A stretch of DNA of 46,306 nt from Candidatus Zixiibacteriota bacterium (GTDB lineage Bacteria; Zixibacteria; MSB-5A5; UBA10806). Under the pieces are notes generated by a model. That model saw only the letters and a program-made list of their open reading frames with translations. It ran no database searches and was not told the origin of the DNA. Where the stretch lies: NCBI GenBank assembly GCA_024641335.1, contig JAHEDG010000020.1:1-46306 (forward strand). The letters are read 5' to 3'. Position 1 is the first letter of the stretch. Each line of letters starts with the position of its first letter. Below, in pieces: positions 35,501 through 44,363 of the stretch. A program made the position numbers and the translations under genes.

Positions 35501-36369
35501 TGGTCGAGTGGTTCAAACGGTCACAGAAAAGTATCGCCGGTGATGAAAAACGGAATATCCCCGACGGTGTCTGGACTAAATGTCCGTCCTGCGCCGAAAT
35601 ACTTACGGTTATGTCCCTCGAAAAACATGTCTGGGTATGCGCCAAATGCGATTACCACTTTCGCATTCCGGCCACCTCCTATATAAGGCTTATAATCGAC
35701 GAAGGCAGTTTCGACGAATTCGATATCAATCTGGTGTCAGGTGATCCTTTGAACTTTAAAGACTCGAAAAAATACCCCGAAAGAATCGCCGCCGCCAGAA
35801 AGAAGACCGGCAGGAATGACGCCGTCATTACAGGCCTGGGAAGTATCGACGGTCTCCATGTTTCTTTTTCTGTAATGGATTTCAATTTTATCGGCGGCTC
35901 CATGGGAAGCGTTGTCGGTGAGAAAATCGCCCGCGCGATCGAAAGATCCCTCGATCGCGGAATCCCCCTGGTTATCGTTTCCTGCTCGGGAGGCGCCAGA
36001 ATGATGGAAGGAATTCTATCTCTTATGCAGATGGCCAAAACATCCGCGTTATTAGCCCTGCTTAATAAAAAACGCATTCCTTATATAAGCGTGCTCACCA
36101 ATCCTACAACCGCAGGCGTTATGGCCTCCTATGCCTCATTGGGCGATATCATTATCGCCGAGCCGAAAGCTCTCCTCGGTTTTGCTGGTCCCAGAGTTAT
36201 CGCTCAAACCATCGGCGGCGAGCTTCCTCCAGGATTCCAGTCGTCCGAATTCTTTATGGAGCACGGTTTCCTCGATGCCATAGTATCCAGACCGGAATTA
36301 AAAGAGTCCATCGCCAGGTTGCTCCGATACATGCTTCCAACCGAATCTGACCGGCAGTTTCCGCTTTGA
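35500..36369 (+). CDS. accD: Acetyl-CoA carboxylase carboxyltransferase subunit beta
   Basis: This 289-residue subunit transfers the carboxyl group from biotin to acetyl-CoA. The N-terminal zinc ribbon has C28, C31, C47 and C50. The crotonase-like core carries VSCSGGARMMEGILSLMQM and TTAGVMASYASLGD. The carboxyltransferase alpha subunit (accA) is not present nearby; accC and a biotin carrier lie 8 kb downstream. It is followed by folC with a one-base overlap, the usual accD-folC pair. Confidence 0.96.
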   Translation: MVEWFKRSQKSIAGDEKRNIPDGVWTKCPSCAEILTVMSLEKHVWVCAKCDYHFRIPATSYIRLIIDEGSFDEFDINLVSGDPLNFKDSKKYPERIAAARKKTGRNDAVITGLGSIDGLHVSFSVMDFNFIGGSMGSVVGEKIARAIERSLDRGIPLVIVSCSGGARMMEGILSLMQMAKTSALLALLNKKRIPYISVLTNPTTAGVMASYASLGDIIIAEPKALLGFAGPRVIAQTIGGELPPGFQSSEFFMEHGFLDAIVSRPELKESIARLLRYMLPTESDRQFPL

Positions 36370-37655
36370 TGAACTATAACGAAGTCCTGGATTACATTAT
36401 GGGGATGGAGAAGTTCGGCATTAAGCTGGGCCTCTCCAATATAAATAAATTCCTCTCCCATCTGGGAAACCCCCACAATAGCTACCCTTCTATTCATGTG
36501 GCCGGGACTAATGGCAAGGGATCCACCCTGGCCATCATGGAGGCTATGATGATCGCCGCCGGATATCGGGTCGGCGCTTATACTTCACCTCATATGCTCG
36601 ATTTCCGAGAGAGAATCAGGATAGAGGGACGATATATCGATAAGAAATTCATAACCGATTTTTTCAATAATAATAAAAAGAAAATCGAAAAACTCCCCAT
36701 AACCTATTTCGAGGCAGTTACCGGAATGGCTCTTGCCTATTTCAAAGAGGAAAAAGTCGATATCGCCCTCATTGAAACAGGTTTGGGAGGACGGCTTGAC
36801 GCTACCAACGTTATCACGCCAAAGGTCTCGATTATCACCAACGTCGCCACCGAGCATACCAAATGGCTCGGATTCAAAATAAAAGAAATCGCAGCCGAAA
36901 AAGCAGGGATTATCAAGCCGGGTATACCGGTGGTTACTGCCGCTTCCAATTTGGACGCCCGCAGGGTTATCAGGCAAACATGCGAGAAAAACAAATGTAA
37001 ACTGGTCTCTGTTTTTGATGAAACCCAGTGGATTATCAAAGATATTAATCGTGACAGCTCCGAACTGGATATCCTCACCAGGTCCAATAAATACTATAAT
37101 CTGCGCCTAAGTTTGCCCGGGAGGCATCAGTTGGAAAATGCCGTGGCCGCCTTGATAGCAGTAGAGTTATTCGAAGAGCAAACAGGAATGGCCGTTTCGC
37201 CGACCGCCGTGGCCGCAGGATTCAGATCGGTTAAATGGGATGGACGTCTTCAGCGGATCTCCGATAATCCTGATATCATTCTCGATGTGGCCCACAATCC
37301 CGCCGCTATGTCCCGGCTCAGAGAGTATTTCACTGAATTTTACCCCGATACCAAAATTATCGCCGTTTTCGGCATTCTCTCGGACAAAGATTATAAAAAA
37401 ATGCTGGAAGAACTGGATAAATTCGCCAGTATGATCATCCTGACCAGGCCTATGACCGACAGATCCGCCGATCCCGATGCCCTGGCCGAAGAAATCACCA
37501 GGTCCGGATCGAATATCAGGGTTATCCCCATGGTTAAGGACGCTTTCACCGCCGGACGGGAATTGGCCGGGAAAAATGATGTTCTGCTTATTACCGGTTC
37601 TCATTATACCGTCGGAGAATTGCTCGCGGAGCTTACGGCAAAATCCGGCGCTTGA
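36369..37655 (+). CDS. folC: Folylpolyglutamate/dihydrofolate synthase
   Basis: This Mur-ligase-family enzyme of 428 residues from ATG 36369 (TTG 36366 is one codon earlier) adds glutamate to folates. P-loop: HVAGTNGKGSTLA; ETGLGGRLDATNV; TNVATEHTKWLG with the metal/ATP His; EKAGIIKPG; LDVAHNPAA and GILSDKDYKKML in the C-terminal domain. It is the last gene of the run that starts at tsaE; 73 nt separate it from uvrB. Confidence 0.95.
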   Translation: MNYNEVLDYIMGMEKFGIKLGLSNINKFLSHLGNPHNSYPSIHVAGTNGKGSTLAIMEAMMIAAGYRVGAYTSPHMLDFRERIRIEGRYIDKKFITDFFNNNKKKIEKLPITYFEAVTGMALAYFKEEKVDIALIETGLGGRLDATNVITPKVSIITNVATEHTKWLGFKIKEIAAEKAGIIKPGIPVVTAASNLDARRVIRQTCEKNKCKLVSVFDETQWIIKDINRDSSELDILTRSNKYYNLRLSLPGRHQLENAVAALIAVELFEEQTGMAVSPTAVAAGFRSVKWDGRLQRISDNPDIILDVAHNPAAMSRLREYFTEFYPDTKIIAVFGILSDKDYKKMLEELDKFASMIILTRPMTDRSADPDALAEEITRSGSNIRVIPMVKDAFTAGRELAGKNDVLLITGSHYTVGELLAELTAKSGA

Positions 37656-37713
37656 AATTCACTCTTAATTGATTTTGATGAAATAATTGGATACTCTTCG
37701 ATTCCCAGACAGT

Positions 37714-37719
37714 TATAAT
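37714..37719 (+). promoter_or_regulatory. Perfect -10 element next to the uvrB start
   Basis: TATAAT (37714-37719) ends 9 nt before the uvrB ATG and no Shine-Dalgarno sequence is present. No good -35 exists at 16-18 nt; TTGGAT at 37687 is too far. It suggests a leaderless or very short-leader transcript. LexA or other operators were not seen. Confidence 0.35.
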
Positions 37720-37728
37720 ATATAGATT

Positions 37729-39723
37729 ATGGGAGAATTCAAACTAATATCCGGATATCAACCCAAAGGAGACCAGCCTCGGGCCATCAGGGAACTGACC
37801 GAGGGACTCCGCAGAGGAGATAAATTCCAAACTTTGCTCGGGGTGACAGGATCAGGCAAGACCTTTACTATGGCTAATGTTATAGCCGAGTACTCAAAGC
37901 CCGCCCTGGTAATCTCGCATAATAAAACTCTGGCCGCCCAACTCTACGGTGAGCTTAAGGGGTTCTTCCCGGAAAATGCCGTTGAGTTCTTTATCAGCTA
38001 TTACGATTACTATCAACCCGAAGCTTATATTCCATCTTCGGATACTTTCATTGAAAAAGACACATCCATAAACGACGATATAGACCGTCTCCGCCTCAGG
38101 GCTACTTCCTCGTTGCTGGAGCGCGATGATGTCATTATTGTCGCCTCCGTTTCCTGTATCTATGGTCTCGGCTCTCCCGCCGATTATAAAAGCATGCTGG
38201 TATTCCTTGAAAAAGGACAAACCTTCGAAAGAGATATACTCCTCAAAAAACTCATCGATATCCATTACTCCCGCAACGATATCGAATTCGGCAGGGGGCA
38301 TTTCCGTGTCAGGGGAGATGTTGTCGAAATTCACCCCGCCTACGAAGAAGAAGCCGTCAGAATTCAGTTCTTCGGCGACGAAATTGAAAAAATCACTATT
38401 GTCAATCTGGTCGACGGTTCCGTGATTTCTGAGAAAGAAAAACACGCTGTTTACCCGGCTCGTCATTTCGTCACCGAGCATAAAAATCTCCTGCGGGCTA
38501 TCGATGATATCCAGATAGAGCTCGAGGAAAGGCTCAAGTTTCTAAGAGATAACGGCAGACTTCTGGAAGCGCAAAGACTCGAATCAAGAACCGGGTATGA
38601 TATCGAAATGATGAGGGAGATCGGTCATTGCGCCGGCATAGAAAATTATTCCAGGCATATGGCCGCCAGAAACTCCGGCGATCCTCCTTATACCCTTTTC
38701 GATTTCTTCCCTGATGAATACCTGACCATTATCGACGAATCTCATCAGACTATCCCCCAGGTCAGGGGGATGTTCAAAGGTGATAGATCCCGAAAGGAAA
38801 CCCTGGTCGAGCACGGTTTCCGTCTCCCTTCGGCTCTCGATAACAGGCCGTTGTTCTTCGAGGAATTCGAACAGCGGCTCCACCAGACTGTCTTCGTCTC
38901 TGCAACACCGGCGGAATTCGAGCTTGAAAAATGCGCAGGCGTTGTAGTCGAACAAATCATCAGGCCCACCGGATTAACTGATCCTCTCATCATCATCAAA
39001 CCGATAGCCTCACAGGTCGATGACCTGATCGAACAGATTCGTCGGAAAAGCGCTGTAGGGGAGAGAGTATTGGTTACCACCCTGACAAAACGGATGGCCG
39101 AGGATCTGACCGAATACCTCCAGAACATCGGCATTCGGGTACGCTACCTTCATTCCGAAATCGACGCTATCGACAGAGTCGAGATCCTGCGGGATTTGCG
39201 TCTGGCCGAGTTCGATGTTTTGGTCGGTATTAATCTTCTAAGAGAGGGGCTCGATCTTCCAGAAGTCTCACTGGTTGCCATTCTTGACGCCGATAAGGAG
39301 GGTTTCCTCCGATCTGAAAGATCCCTGATTCAAACAGCCGGCCGAGCTGCCCGCAATAAGGCCGGCGAAGTCATACTCTACGCCGACAGAATGACCGATT
39401 CGATAAAAAAAGCAGTCGCCGAAACTGACAGACGACGTCAGGTTCAAACAGAATATAATCTCAAACATGGTATCGAACCGGCAACGATATTTAAAACCAG
39501 AGATGAAATATTGAAAGCCACCTCCTTCGCCGATTCCAAAACCGCCTTGCCCGAAAAATCCGCCGGTCAGGAGATCGACGCAGTGGCCAGACTCGAATAC
39601 GAGGATAAACTAAAGGCGCTCGAAAAAATGATGAGACTGGCGGCCAAAAACCTTCAGTTCGAAAAAGCCGCCGAGCTTCGTGACGAAATCTCTCGCCTTA
39701 GAAAAATTGTGGGGAAAAAATGA
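37729..39723 (+). CDS. uvrB: Excinuclease ABC subunit B
   Basis: This 664-residue nucleotide-excision-repair helicase loads UvrC at damage. The N-terminus [12 protein letters not shown] is typical and fixes the start. Walker A is [14 protein letters not shown]; the damage-probing beta-hairpin is [21 protein letters not shown] in region 85-106; the [17 protein letters not shown] block and motif [11 protein letters not shown] are present. The C-terminal UVR motif (about 625-660, [15 protein letters not shown]) binds UvrC. All parts look intact. The stop overlaps a lipoprotein gene by 4 nt. Confidence 0.98.
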   Translation: MGEFKLISGYQPKGDQPRAIRELTEGLRRGDKFQTLLGVTGSGKTFTMANVIAEYSKPALVISHNKTLAAQLYGELKGFFPENAVEFFISYYDYYQPEAYIPSSDTFIEKDTSINDDIDRLRLRATSSLLERDDVIIVASVSCIYGLGSPADYKSMLVFLEKGQTFERDILLKKLIDIHYSRNDIEFGRGHFRVRGDVVEIHPAYEEEAVRIQFFGDEIEKITIVNLVDGSVISEKEKHAVYPARHFVTEHKNLLRAIDDIQIELEERLKFLRDNGRLLEAQRLESRTGYDIEMMREIGHCAGIENYSRHMAARNSGDPPYTLFDFFPDEYLTIIDESHQTIPQVRGMFKGDRSRKETLVEHGFRLPSALDNRPLFFEEFEQRLHQTVFVSATPAEFELEKCAGVVVEQIIRPTGLTDPLIIIKPIASQVDDLIEQIRRKSAVGERVLVTTLTKRMAEDLTEYLQNIGIRVRYLHSEIDAIDRVEILRDLRLAEFDVLVGINLLREGLDLPEVSLVAILDADKEGFLRSERSLIQTAGRAARNKAGEVILYADRMTDSIKKAVAETDRRRQVQTEYNLKHGIEPATIFKTRDEILKATSFADSKTALPEKSAGQEIDAVARLEYEDKLKALEKMMRLAAKNLQFEKAAELRDEISRLRKIVGKK

Positions 39724-40601
39724 AAAGTGTTCTATTAAAGTATCCTGTCTTTACCATTCCAGTCGTTCTGTCGATCCTCGGCTGCGGCGGCGCCGATGTC
39801 ACCTCTCCGAACGAACCTACTAATGAGGATGCTATCTATAATATTATCAGGTACGATAAAGTGCCTGATTTTAATCTTAATGTTTATGATTATTCCGTTC
39901 CCGATACTACCGTTTTTCTCGCCCGGCAGATCGTCCCGCTTTTTTACTGGTATGAGCCCTCAACAGATTCACTGTTTATCGGAATCGAAATCGATTACCC
40001 TCAGCAGGGAGATACAGCCGGCAGCGTGCCGGTCGCTGCTGTCCGATATGGAAAAAGATTCTGGGGAACTGTTGAAATAATCGGAGTCGATACTTCCAAC
40101 GGAGGATCTGTTCCGGTAAGGCTGTCCAAAGAATATATTATCGATGGACTGATTCTGGCCCGATTCGAAAAATGGGGATTCAATTATAATTTCCGCCGCG
40201 GGTGGCTTCTGAAGGGGATCAGCGACGCCTTCCTAAACGGCGCGTATTTAACTCCCGATCGCTCGATCCATATCAGATCCGAATCCTATCCCGATTATTA
40301 CACCGGCGCCGGGGTAATGGAATATAGTGATATTCTTACTTTCTCTCCGGGCGAATCTCTTACTGTCGAAGTAACCGCTCAAAATCCACAGGATTATGTC
40401 CGCCTTACATATCCGGCGGCGGATGGCCGCCATACTCTCTTCGCGCAGGTAGACACTACGTTGAGCTGTGTTTTCGGATTCAGATTGCCCCGGCAAACCG
40501 GTCGCGACCATTTCCTCGTTGATCTGATCAAATCCCAATCTCTCACAGATACCAGCGGTTTCGAATCTTCAGGGCAGGGACTTCTTTACAGAATCAGGTA
40601 A
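39720..40601 (+). CDS. Putative lipoprotein of unknown function
   Basis: This 293-residue protein has a lipoprotein signal and lipobox SILGC (Cys22), followed by GGADVTSP. The rest is beta-rich without a domain I recognise. There are three loose beta segments ([21 protein letters not shown]..., [29 protein letters not shown]) and no repeats or Cys pairs. It begins at an ATGA overlap with the uvrB stop, so it is translationally linked to uvrB, perhaps only by compaction. It is probably anchored in the outer membrane. Confidence 0.7.
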   Translation: MKSVLLKYPVFTIPVVLSILGCGGADVTSPNEPTNEDAIYNIIRYDKVPDFNLNVYDYSVPDTTVFLARQIVPLFYWYEPSTDSLFIGIEIDYPQQGDTAGSVPVAAVRYGKRFWGTVEIIGVDTSNGGSVPVRLSKEYIIDGLILARFEKWGFNYNFRRGWLLKGISDAFLNGAYLTPDRSIHIRSESYPDYYTGAGVMEYSDILTFSPGESLTVEVTAQNPQDYVRLTYPAADGRHTLFAQVDTTLSCVFGFRLPRQTGRDHFLVDLIKSQSLTDTSGFESSGQGLLYRIR

Positions 40602-40640
40602 TAAGACGGTGAAAATATCCGAAATATCGCTAAAAAACTC

Positions 40641-40677
40641 TTTGCCCCCCGCATATTTAACGCTATATTAGGGCAAA
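40641..40677 (+). promoter_or_regulatory. Promoter within an inverted repeat, upstream of the small Cys-rich gene
   Basis: TTGCCC (40642-40647), a 16-nt spacer and TATATT (40664-40669) make a promoter. An exact 7-bp inverted repeat, TTTGCCC at 40641-40647 and GGGCAAA at 40671-40677, brackets the -10 box. It could be an operator or a transcript-start hairpin. CGGAGG follows directly, so the leader is very short. Confidence 0.45.
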
Positions 40678-40687
40678 CGGAGGATCG

Positions 40688-40876
40688 ATGGCAAAAAGAC
40701 AATCTTTCGCGGACAAGGCCTCGAAAAAAATTCACGTGGAAAATTGCGAGGTCTGCAGTTCGCCAAAAACCCCCACCATGTTGGTCCAGCCTTTGCAGGG
40801 CGGCAATGGGGCGGTTAAGTATAAAAAGGGTATCGTTAAAATCTGCAAGTGCAATCATAAAGAATATTACGGATAA
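40688..40876 (+). CDS. Small Cys-rich (zinc-ribbon-like) protein
   Basis: This 62-residue basic protein has an N-C-E-V-C pair (C20, C23) and a C-terminal ICKCNH (C53, C55, H57), together a likely zinc site on a small beta-ribbon. The remainder is Lys-rich. It has a good SD (CGGAGGA) and its own promoter-like sequence. I do not recognise a named family; nucleic-acid binding is a guess. It stands between uvrB's lipoprotein and the ferredoxin oxidoreductase control region. Confidence 0.7.
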   Translation: MAKRQSFADKASKKIHVENCEVCSSPKTPTMLVQPLQGGNGAVKYKKGIVKICKCNHKEYYG

Positions 40877-40938
40877 ACGTAACACCACTGATAGCAGCAT
40901 GTTACGTATATTCACCATGTTCCGGATGATAACATGCG
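40877..40938 (+). promoter_or_regulatory. Mutually exclusive hairpins ahead of the oxidoreductase operon
   Basis: An 8-bp perfect inverted repeat pairs 40877-40884 (ACGTAACA) with 40900-40907 (TGTTACGT). A second 8-bp repeat pairs 40897-40904 (GCATGTTA) with 40931-40938 (TAACATGC). They share the TGTTA arm, so only one can form at a time, as in attenuators. Alternatively the three TAACA/TGTTA copies are protein-binding half-sites. Confidence 0.4.
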
Positions 40939-40968
40939 ATCGAGTGCGCTTGTGAAAAGTTGTACTAA

Positions 40969-40998
40969 ACCCCTTGACCATAATCGGTCGAGGGGTTA
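40969..40998 (+). terminator. Hairpin terminator overlapping the korD promoter
   Basis: A 12-bp stem with one G-U pair (40969-40980 with 40987-40998) has a 6-nt loop (ATAATC) and is followed by ATTATTATTATCC. It would stop transcription coming from the small Cys-rich gene. The same bases contain the promoter of the next operon. Confidence 0.6.
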
Positions 40999-41003
40999 TT
41001 ATT
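40975..41003 (+). promoter_or_regulatory. Promoter of the 2-oxoacid:ferredoxin oxidoreductase operon
   Basis: TTGACC (40975-40980), a 17-nt spacer and TATTAT (40998-41003) give optimal geometry. The -35 box forms part of the 5' arm of the hairpin and the -10 box begins at its end. The predicted start near 41010 leaves about 30 nt of leader with GGAGGAA before korD. Confidence 0.5.
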
Positions 41004-41042
41004 ATCCGGCTTGATCGCTAACCGGTTTCTGGAGGAATTCTG

Positions 41043-41246
41043 ATGCCAAAGATAGATGTTGATGTTACTCGCTGCAAAGGCTGCGAGCTGTGTATCCCGG
41101 CCTGTCCGCATGATGTTATCGGTCTGTCGAAGACTTTTTCGGCCAACGGTTATTATCCTGCCACCATGGTCAAATCCGAGGCCTGTACCGGCTGCAAACT
41201 CTGCGCGTTTGTTTGCCCCGATGTCGCTATTACTGTTTATAAATAG
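41043..41246 (+). CDS. korD: 2-oxoacid:ferredoxin oxidoreductase, delta (ferredoxin) subunit
   Basis: This 67-residue two-[4Fe-4S] ferredoxin-like subunit has C-x2-C-x2-C-x3-CP motifs in CKGCELCIPACP and CTGCKLCAFVCP. It passes electrons from the thiamine-enzyme to ferredoxin. GGAGGAATTCTG gives a strong ribosome site. It opens a four-gene operon in the order D-A-B-C. Confidence 0.9.
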   Translation: MPKIDVDVTRCKGCELCIPACPHDVIGLSKTFSANGYYPATMVKSEACTGCKLCAFVCPDVAITVYK

Positions 41247-41258
41247 GAAGGGTATGCA

Positions 41259-42341
41259 ATGTCTGAAAGAATACTGATGAAAGGCAACGAAGCCCTGGCC
41301 GAAGGAGCCGTTCGGGCCGGATGCCGCTTCTTTGCGGGCTATCCCATTACCCCACAGAACGAGATACCCGAATATATGTCCTGGAGATTGCCCGAAACAG
41401 GAGGGACCTTCCTGCAGGCCGAATCCGAAGTCTCGGCTATCAATATGCTGTTCGGCGCGGCCGCAGTCGGGCGACGGGTAATGACATCATCCTCATCACC
41501 CGGGATTAGTCTCAAGCAGGAGGGGATATCTTACTGCGCTTCAGCTGAATTGCCGATATTCTACGCTAATATCGTCCGCGGAGGACCAGGACTCGGCAAT
41601 ATCGCACCGTCCCAGGGCGATTATTTCCAGTCTACGCGTGGAGGAGGCCACGGCGATTATCGCGTTTTCGTCATGGCTCCCAAATCAGTCGATGAAATGG
41701 CCAATTTCCCCAGGATCTGCTACGATATCGCTTTCAAATATCGCATACCGGCCATGGTTCTGGCTGACGGTATCCTGGGTCAGATGATGGAACCGGTAAC
41801 CTTCGATTTCGATCCTGTCGAAGCAGATTCTCTTTCCATTCCCGACTGGGCTTTGCGGGGATCTAAGCCTGAAGAACGCAGAGTCGTCAAATCCTTCGAT
41901 CTAAGACCCGGCAAAATGGAAGAGTGGAATTACCGGCTGGAGAAAAAATATGACGAAATTAAAGCTGAGGAAGTTCGCTACGAAGCTATCAACACTGATG
42001 GCGCTGATCTCATCCTGACCGGGTACGGCACCTCCGCTCGTATCTGCGAAACCGCTATGGCCCAGGGGCGCAAAGAAGGCCTGAAGATCGGTTATATCCG
42101 CCCCATAACTCTCTGGCCGTTTCCTACCCGGATCTTCCGGGATTTAGCCGGAAAAATCGGCAAATTCCTCGTAGTGGAAATGAGCCTCGGGCAGTATGTA
42201 GAGGATGTTCAACTCTCGATTAACGGCAGATCAGAGATCTATCTACACAAACGTCCCGCAGGAGGAATACCCACAGGCGAGGAAGTGCTGGAAGTTGCTA
42301 AAAAAGTCCTTTCGGGCGATAAATCCAAATTTTATGTCTGA
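41259..42341 (+). CDS. korA: 2-oxoacid:ferredoxin oxidoreductase, alpha subunit (KorA/VorB-like)
   Basis: This 360-residue alpha subunit of a four-subunit 2-oxoacid:acceptor oxidoreductase has YPITPQNEIPEYMSWRLPE, TSSSSPGISLKQEG, RGGPGLGNIAPSQGDY and DGILGQMMEPV, typical of the KorA/VorB group. The sequence does not separate 2-oxoglutarate from branched-chain 2-oxoacids as substrate. It forms the pyrimidine-binding half of the thiamine site together with the beta subunit. Confidence 0.9.
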   Translation: MSERILMKGNEALAEGAVRAGCRFFAGYPITPQNEIPEYMSWRLPETGGTFLQAESEVSAINMLFGAAAVGRRVMTSSSSPGISLKQEGISYCASAELPIFYANIVRGGPGLGNIAPSQGDYFQSTRGGGHGDYRVFVMAPKSVDEMANFPRICYDIAFKYRIPAMVLADGILGQMMEPVTFDFDPVEADSLSIPDWALRGSKPEERRVVKSFDLRPGKMEEWNYRLEKKYDEIKAEEVRYEAINTDGADLILTGYGTSARICETAMAQGRKEGLKIGYIRPITLWPFPTRIFRDLAGKIGKFLVVEMSLGQYVEDVQLSINGRSEIYLHKRPAGGIPTGEEVLEVAKKVLSGDKSKFYV

Positions 42342-42366
42342 TAATTAGCCGGATTGGAGATAAATA

Positions 42367-43152
42367 ATGAAAATCGTTTTTGAACAGACAAAGGGATTGA
42401 CTGATATTCCTATGAGATACTGCCCGGGCTGCGGGCATGGAGTAGTTCATCGTCTTGTAGCCGAATGTTACGAAGAACTGGGAGTTCAGGAAAATACCAT
42501 AGGAGTGGCCCCGGTCGGCTGCTCGGTTTTCGCCGACGAGTATCTGAATATAGATATGATTCAGGGCGCACACGGCAGAGGACCGGCTATCGCCACCGGA
42601 ATCAAAAGAAATCTTCCCGATAAACTGGCATTCTCTTATCAGGGAGACGGTGATCTGGCCTCCATAGGCGCGGCCGAAACTCTTCACGCCGCCGCCAGAT
42701 CCGAAAATATCACTATCATTTTCATCAATAACGCTATCTACGGTATGACCGGCGGACAGATGGCTCCTACGACACTCCTGGGAATGCGCTCGACAACTTC
42801 CCCTGCGGGACGAACTGTTGCCGCCAACGGATATCCGATCCGCGTTTGCGAGCTCCTGGCTGCCCTTGACGGTCCGGTCTACCTGGAACGAACTACCGTT
42901 GATAAACCGGCCGGAGTAGTCAAGACCAGAAAGGCCATTAAACGAGCCTTCCAGTATCAGCTCGAAGGCAGAGGGTTCACGCTGGTCGAAATTCTATCCC
43001 AATGCCCCACCGATTGGGGCATGACTCCGCTGCAGTCTTTGGAACGGGTCAGGAATGAGATGACTCCATACTTCCCCCTGGGGATATATAAAGAACCCGA
43101 GGACGATAAAAAAGCCAGGCCGAAAAAAGATGCCGTTAAAAAGGAGTCCTGA
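42367..43152 (+). CDS. korB: 2-oxoacid:ferredoxin oxidoreductase, beta (TPP) subunit
   Basis: This 261-residue thiamine-diphosphate-binding subunit has RYCPGCGHG, the TPP motif GDGDLASIGAAETLHAA...NNAIYGMTGGQ and APTT. The family's Cys/Gly-rich start is intact. A Lys-rich tail (KKARPKKDAVKK) goes past the usual end. CoA-dependent oxidative decarboxylation, reversible in anaerobes for CO2 fixation, is the known reaction of the family. Confidence 0.92.
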   Translation: MKIVFEQTKGLTDIPMRYCPGCGHGVVHRLVAECYEELGVQENTIGVAPVGCSVFADEYLNIDMIQGAHGRGPAIATGIKRNLPDKLAFSYQGDGDLASIGAAETLHAAARSENITIIFINNAIYGMTGGQMAPTTLLGMRSTTSPAGRTVAANGYPIRVCELLAALDGPVYLERTTVDKPAGVVKTRKAIKRAFQYQLEGRGFTLVEILSQCPTDWGMTPLQSLERVRNEMTPYFPLGIYKEPEDDKKARPKKDAVKKES

Positions 43153-43153
43153 T

Positions 43154-43687
43154 ATGTACCAGGGTATTATTATGTCGGGTTTCGGTGGGCAGGGTGTTGT
43201 GTCCGGAGGGATTCTCCTGGCCTATGCTGGCATGATGGATGGAAGGAACGTCACATTTTTCCCAGCTTATGGCGCCGAAATGAGAGGCGGTACCGCTAAT
43301 TGTTCCGTTGTCGTATCTACCGATCCGGTGGCTTCCCCTGTGGTCGGTTCTCCGGATACTTTGCTTATTATGAATGAACCGTCGCTGGCTCGTTTCGAAA
43401 ATTCTCTCAAATCGGGCGGCCTGCTTATTCTCAATACAACCCTGGTTTCCTCTCGGCCGGCCAGAAAAGATATTAAAGTTATCGAAATCGCCGGAAGCGA
43501 GATCGCTGAACGGATCGGCAATGTCAAAGCGGCAAATATGGTTATGCTCGGTGCCTATGCCAAACTAACAGAAGCGGTTAGGCTCGGAACATTAAAGGAA
43601 AGCATTAAGAAGGTTTATGCCCGGGCCAATGATAAGATGGTTGAATTGAACAAGAAAGCTATCGACGAGGGCGGTCTGGCGGCTTAA
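43154..43687 (+). CDS. korC: 2-oxoacid:ferredoxin oxidoreductase, gamma subunit
   Basis: This 177-residue gamma subunit runs from ATG 43154, with AAAGGAG 8 nt before it at the end of korB. The start IIMSGFGGQGVVSGGILLAYAGM and FFPAYGAEMRGGTANCSVVVS are hallmarks. It binds CoA in related enzymes and completes the operon. Confidence 0.93.
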   Translation: MYQGIIMSGFGGQGVVSGGILLAYAGMMDGRNVTFFPAYGAEMRGGTANCSVVVSTDPVASPVVGSPDTLLIMNEPSLARFENSLKSGGLLILNTTLVSSRPARKDIKVIEIAGSEIAERIGNVKAANMVMLGAYAKLTEAVRLGTLKESIKKVYARANDKMVELNKKAIDEGGLAA

Positions 43688-43890
43688 TACTGGATCATTT
43701 GGTCGATCACCTGATTTCCAGGCTCAACCCGAAATCCTCTCGGACGGCCAGGACCCTTATGCCGCTTGCCTCAGGATCAAAGTTTAAAAATACATGATTC
43801 TGATTATCATTGACCATCTTAAATTCGGGCTATATCTTCAATAAAATAAACTATCCGGAATTGCGGTCTTAATGGCAATGGGAGAATGAT
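43688..43890 (+). promoter_or_regulatory. Intergenic region with candidate promoter for the DinB-like gene
   Basis: TTGACC (43810-43815), a 17-nt spacer and TATCTT (43833-43838) form a plausible promoter about 50 nt before ATG 43891. GGGAGA supplies the ribosome site. No clear terminator for the kor operon was seen. Confidence 0.35.
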
Positions 43891-44346
43891 ATGTCGATAG
43901 CCGATGAACTTAAAAAATCCCATATTGATATACTGGACGTTGTCCAGGAGCTGACCGAAGATGAACTTTCACGCCAGAATACCATCGGAAAATGGTCGGC
44001 GCGCGATGTTCTTCTGCATATCGCTATGTGGGAAGGGGAGGCGGTCAAGGCCCTGACTGTCTGGCGTACCGGGCATCAGCCCGACTGGAACTACCTCAAT
44101 GACAAGAAAATCATCCTCAAATTCAACGATTTTTGGATCGAAAATCTCAAACACCTCTCCGCCACACAGGTTTTGAAAATGCTCAATCTGACTCACTCGT
44201 CGCTGGTTGCCGATGTTTCCGCGATACCGGAGGAGATCTGGGACAAGCGCGGCGGAACGCCCAAATGGCTCTCCGAAATCACTTTCGAGCATAATAAAGA
44301 GCATCTCCCCGGATTAATCGCTTATAAAAACTCCCTTGGAAAATAG
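43891..44346 (+). CDS. DinB/DfsB-family four-helix protein
   Basis: This 151-residue protein of the DinB/ClbS-DfsB type is a four-helix bundle with a metal-binding His triad: the helix-2 His in LLHIAMWEGEAV and two His in FEHNKEHLPGL near the C-terminus, plus the KWSARDVLLHI motif. Members include thiol-dependent transferases and hydrolases. The biological role cannot be told. It sits alone between the oxidoreductase operon and the carboxylase genes. Confidence 0.83.
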   Translation: MSIADELKKSHIDILDVVQELTEDELSRQNTIGKWSARDVLLHIAMWEGEAVKALTVWRTGHQPDWNYLNDKKIILKFNDFWIENLKHLSATQVLKMLNLTHSSLVADVSAIPEEIWDKRGGTPKWLSEITFEHNKEHLPGLIAYKNSLGK

Positions 44347-44363
44347 ATAGTCGAGGTTACCGC

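Noticed and set aside
40951-40964. TTGTGAA resembling a Rex redox-sensor half-site
   Set aside because: The inverted second half (TTCACAA) is absent, so the match is only partial.
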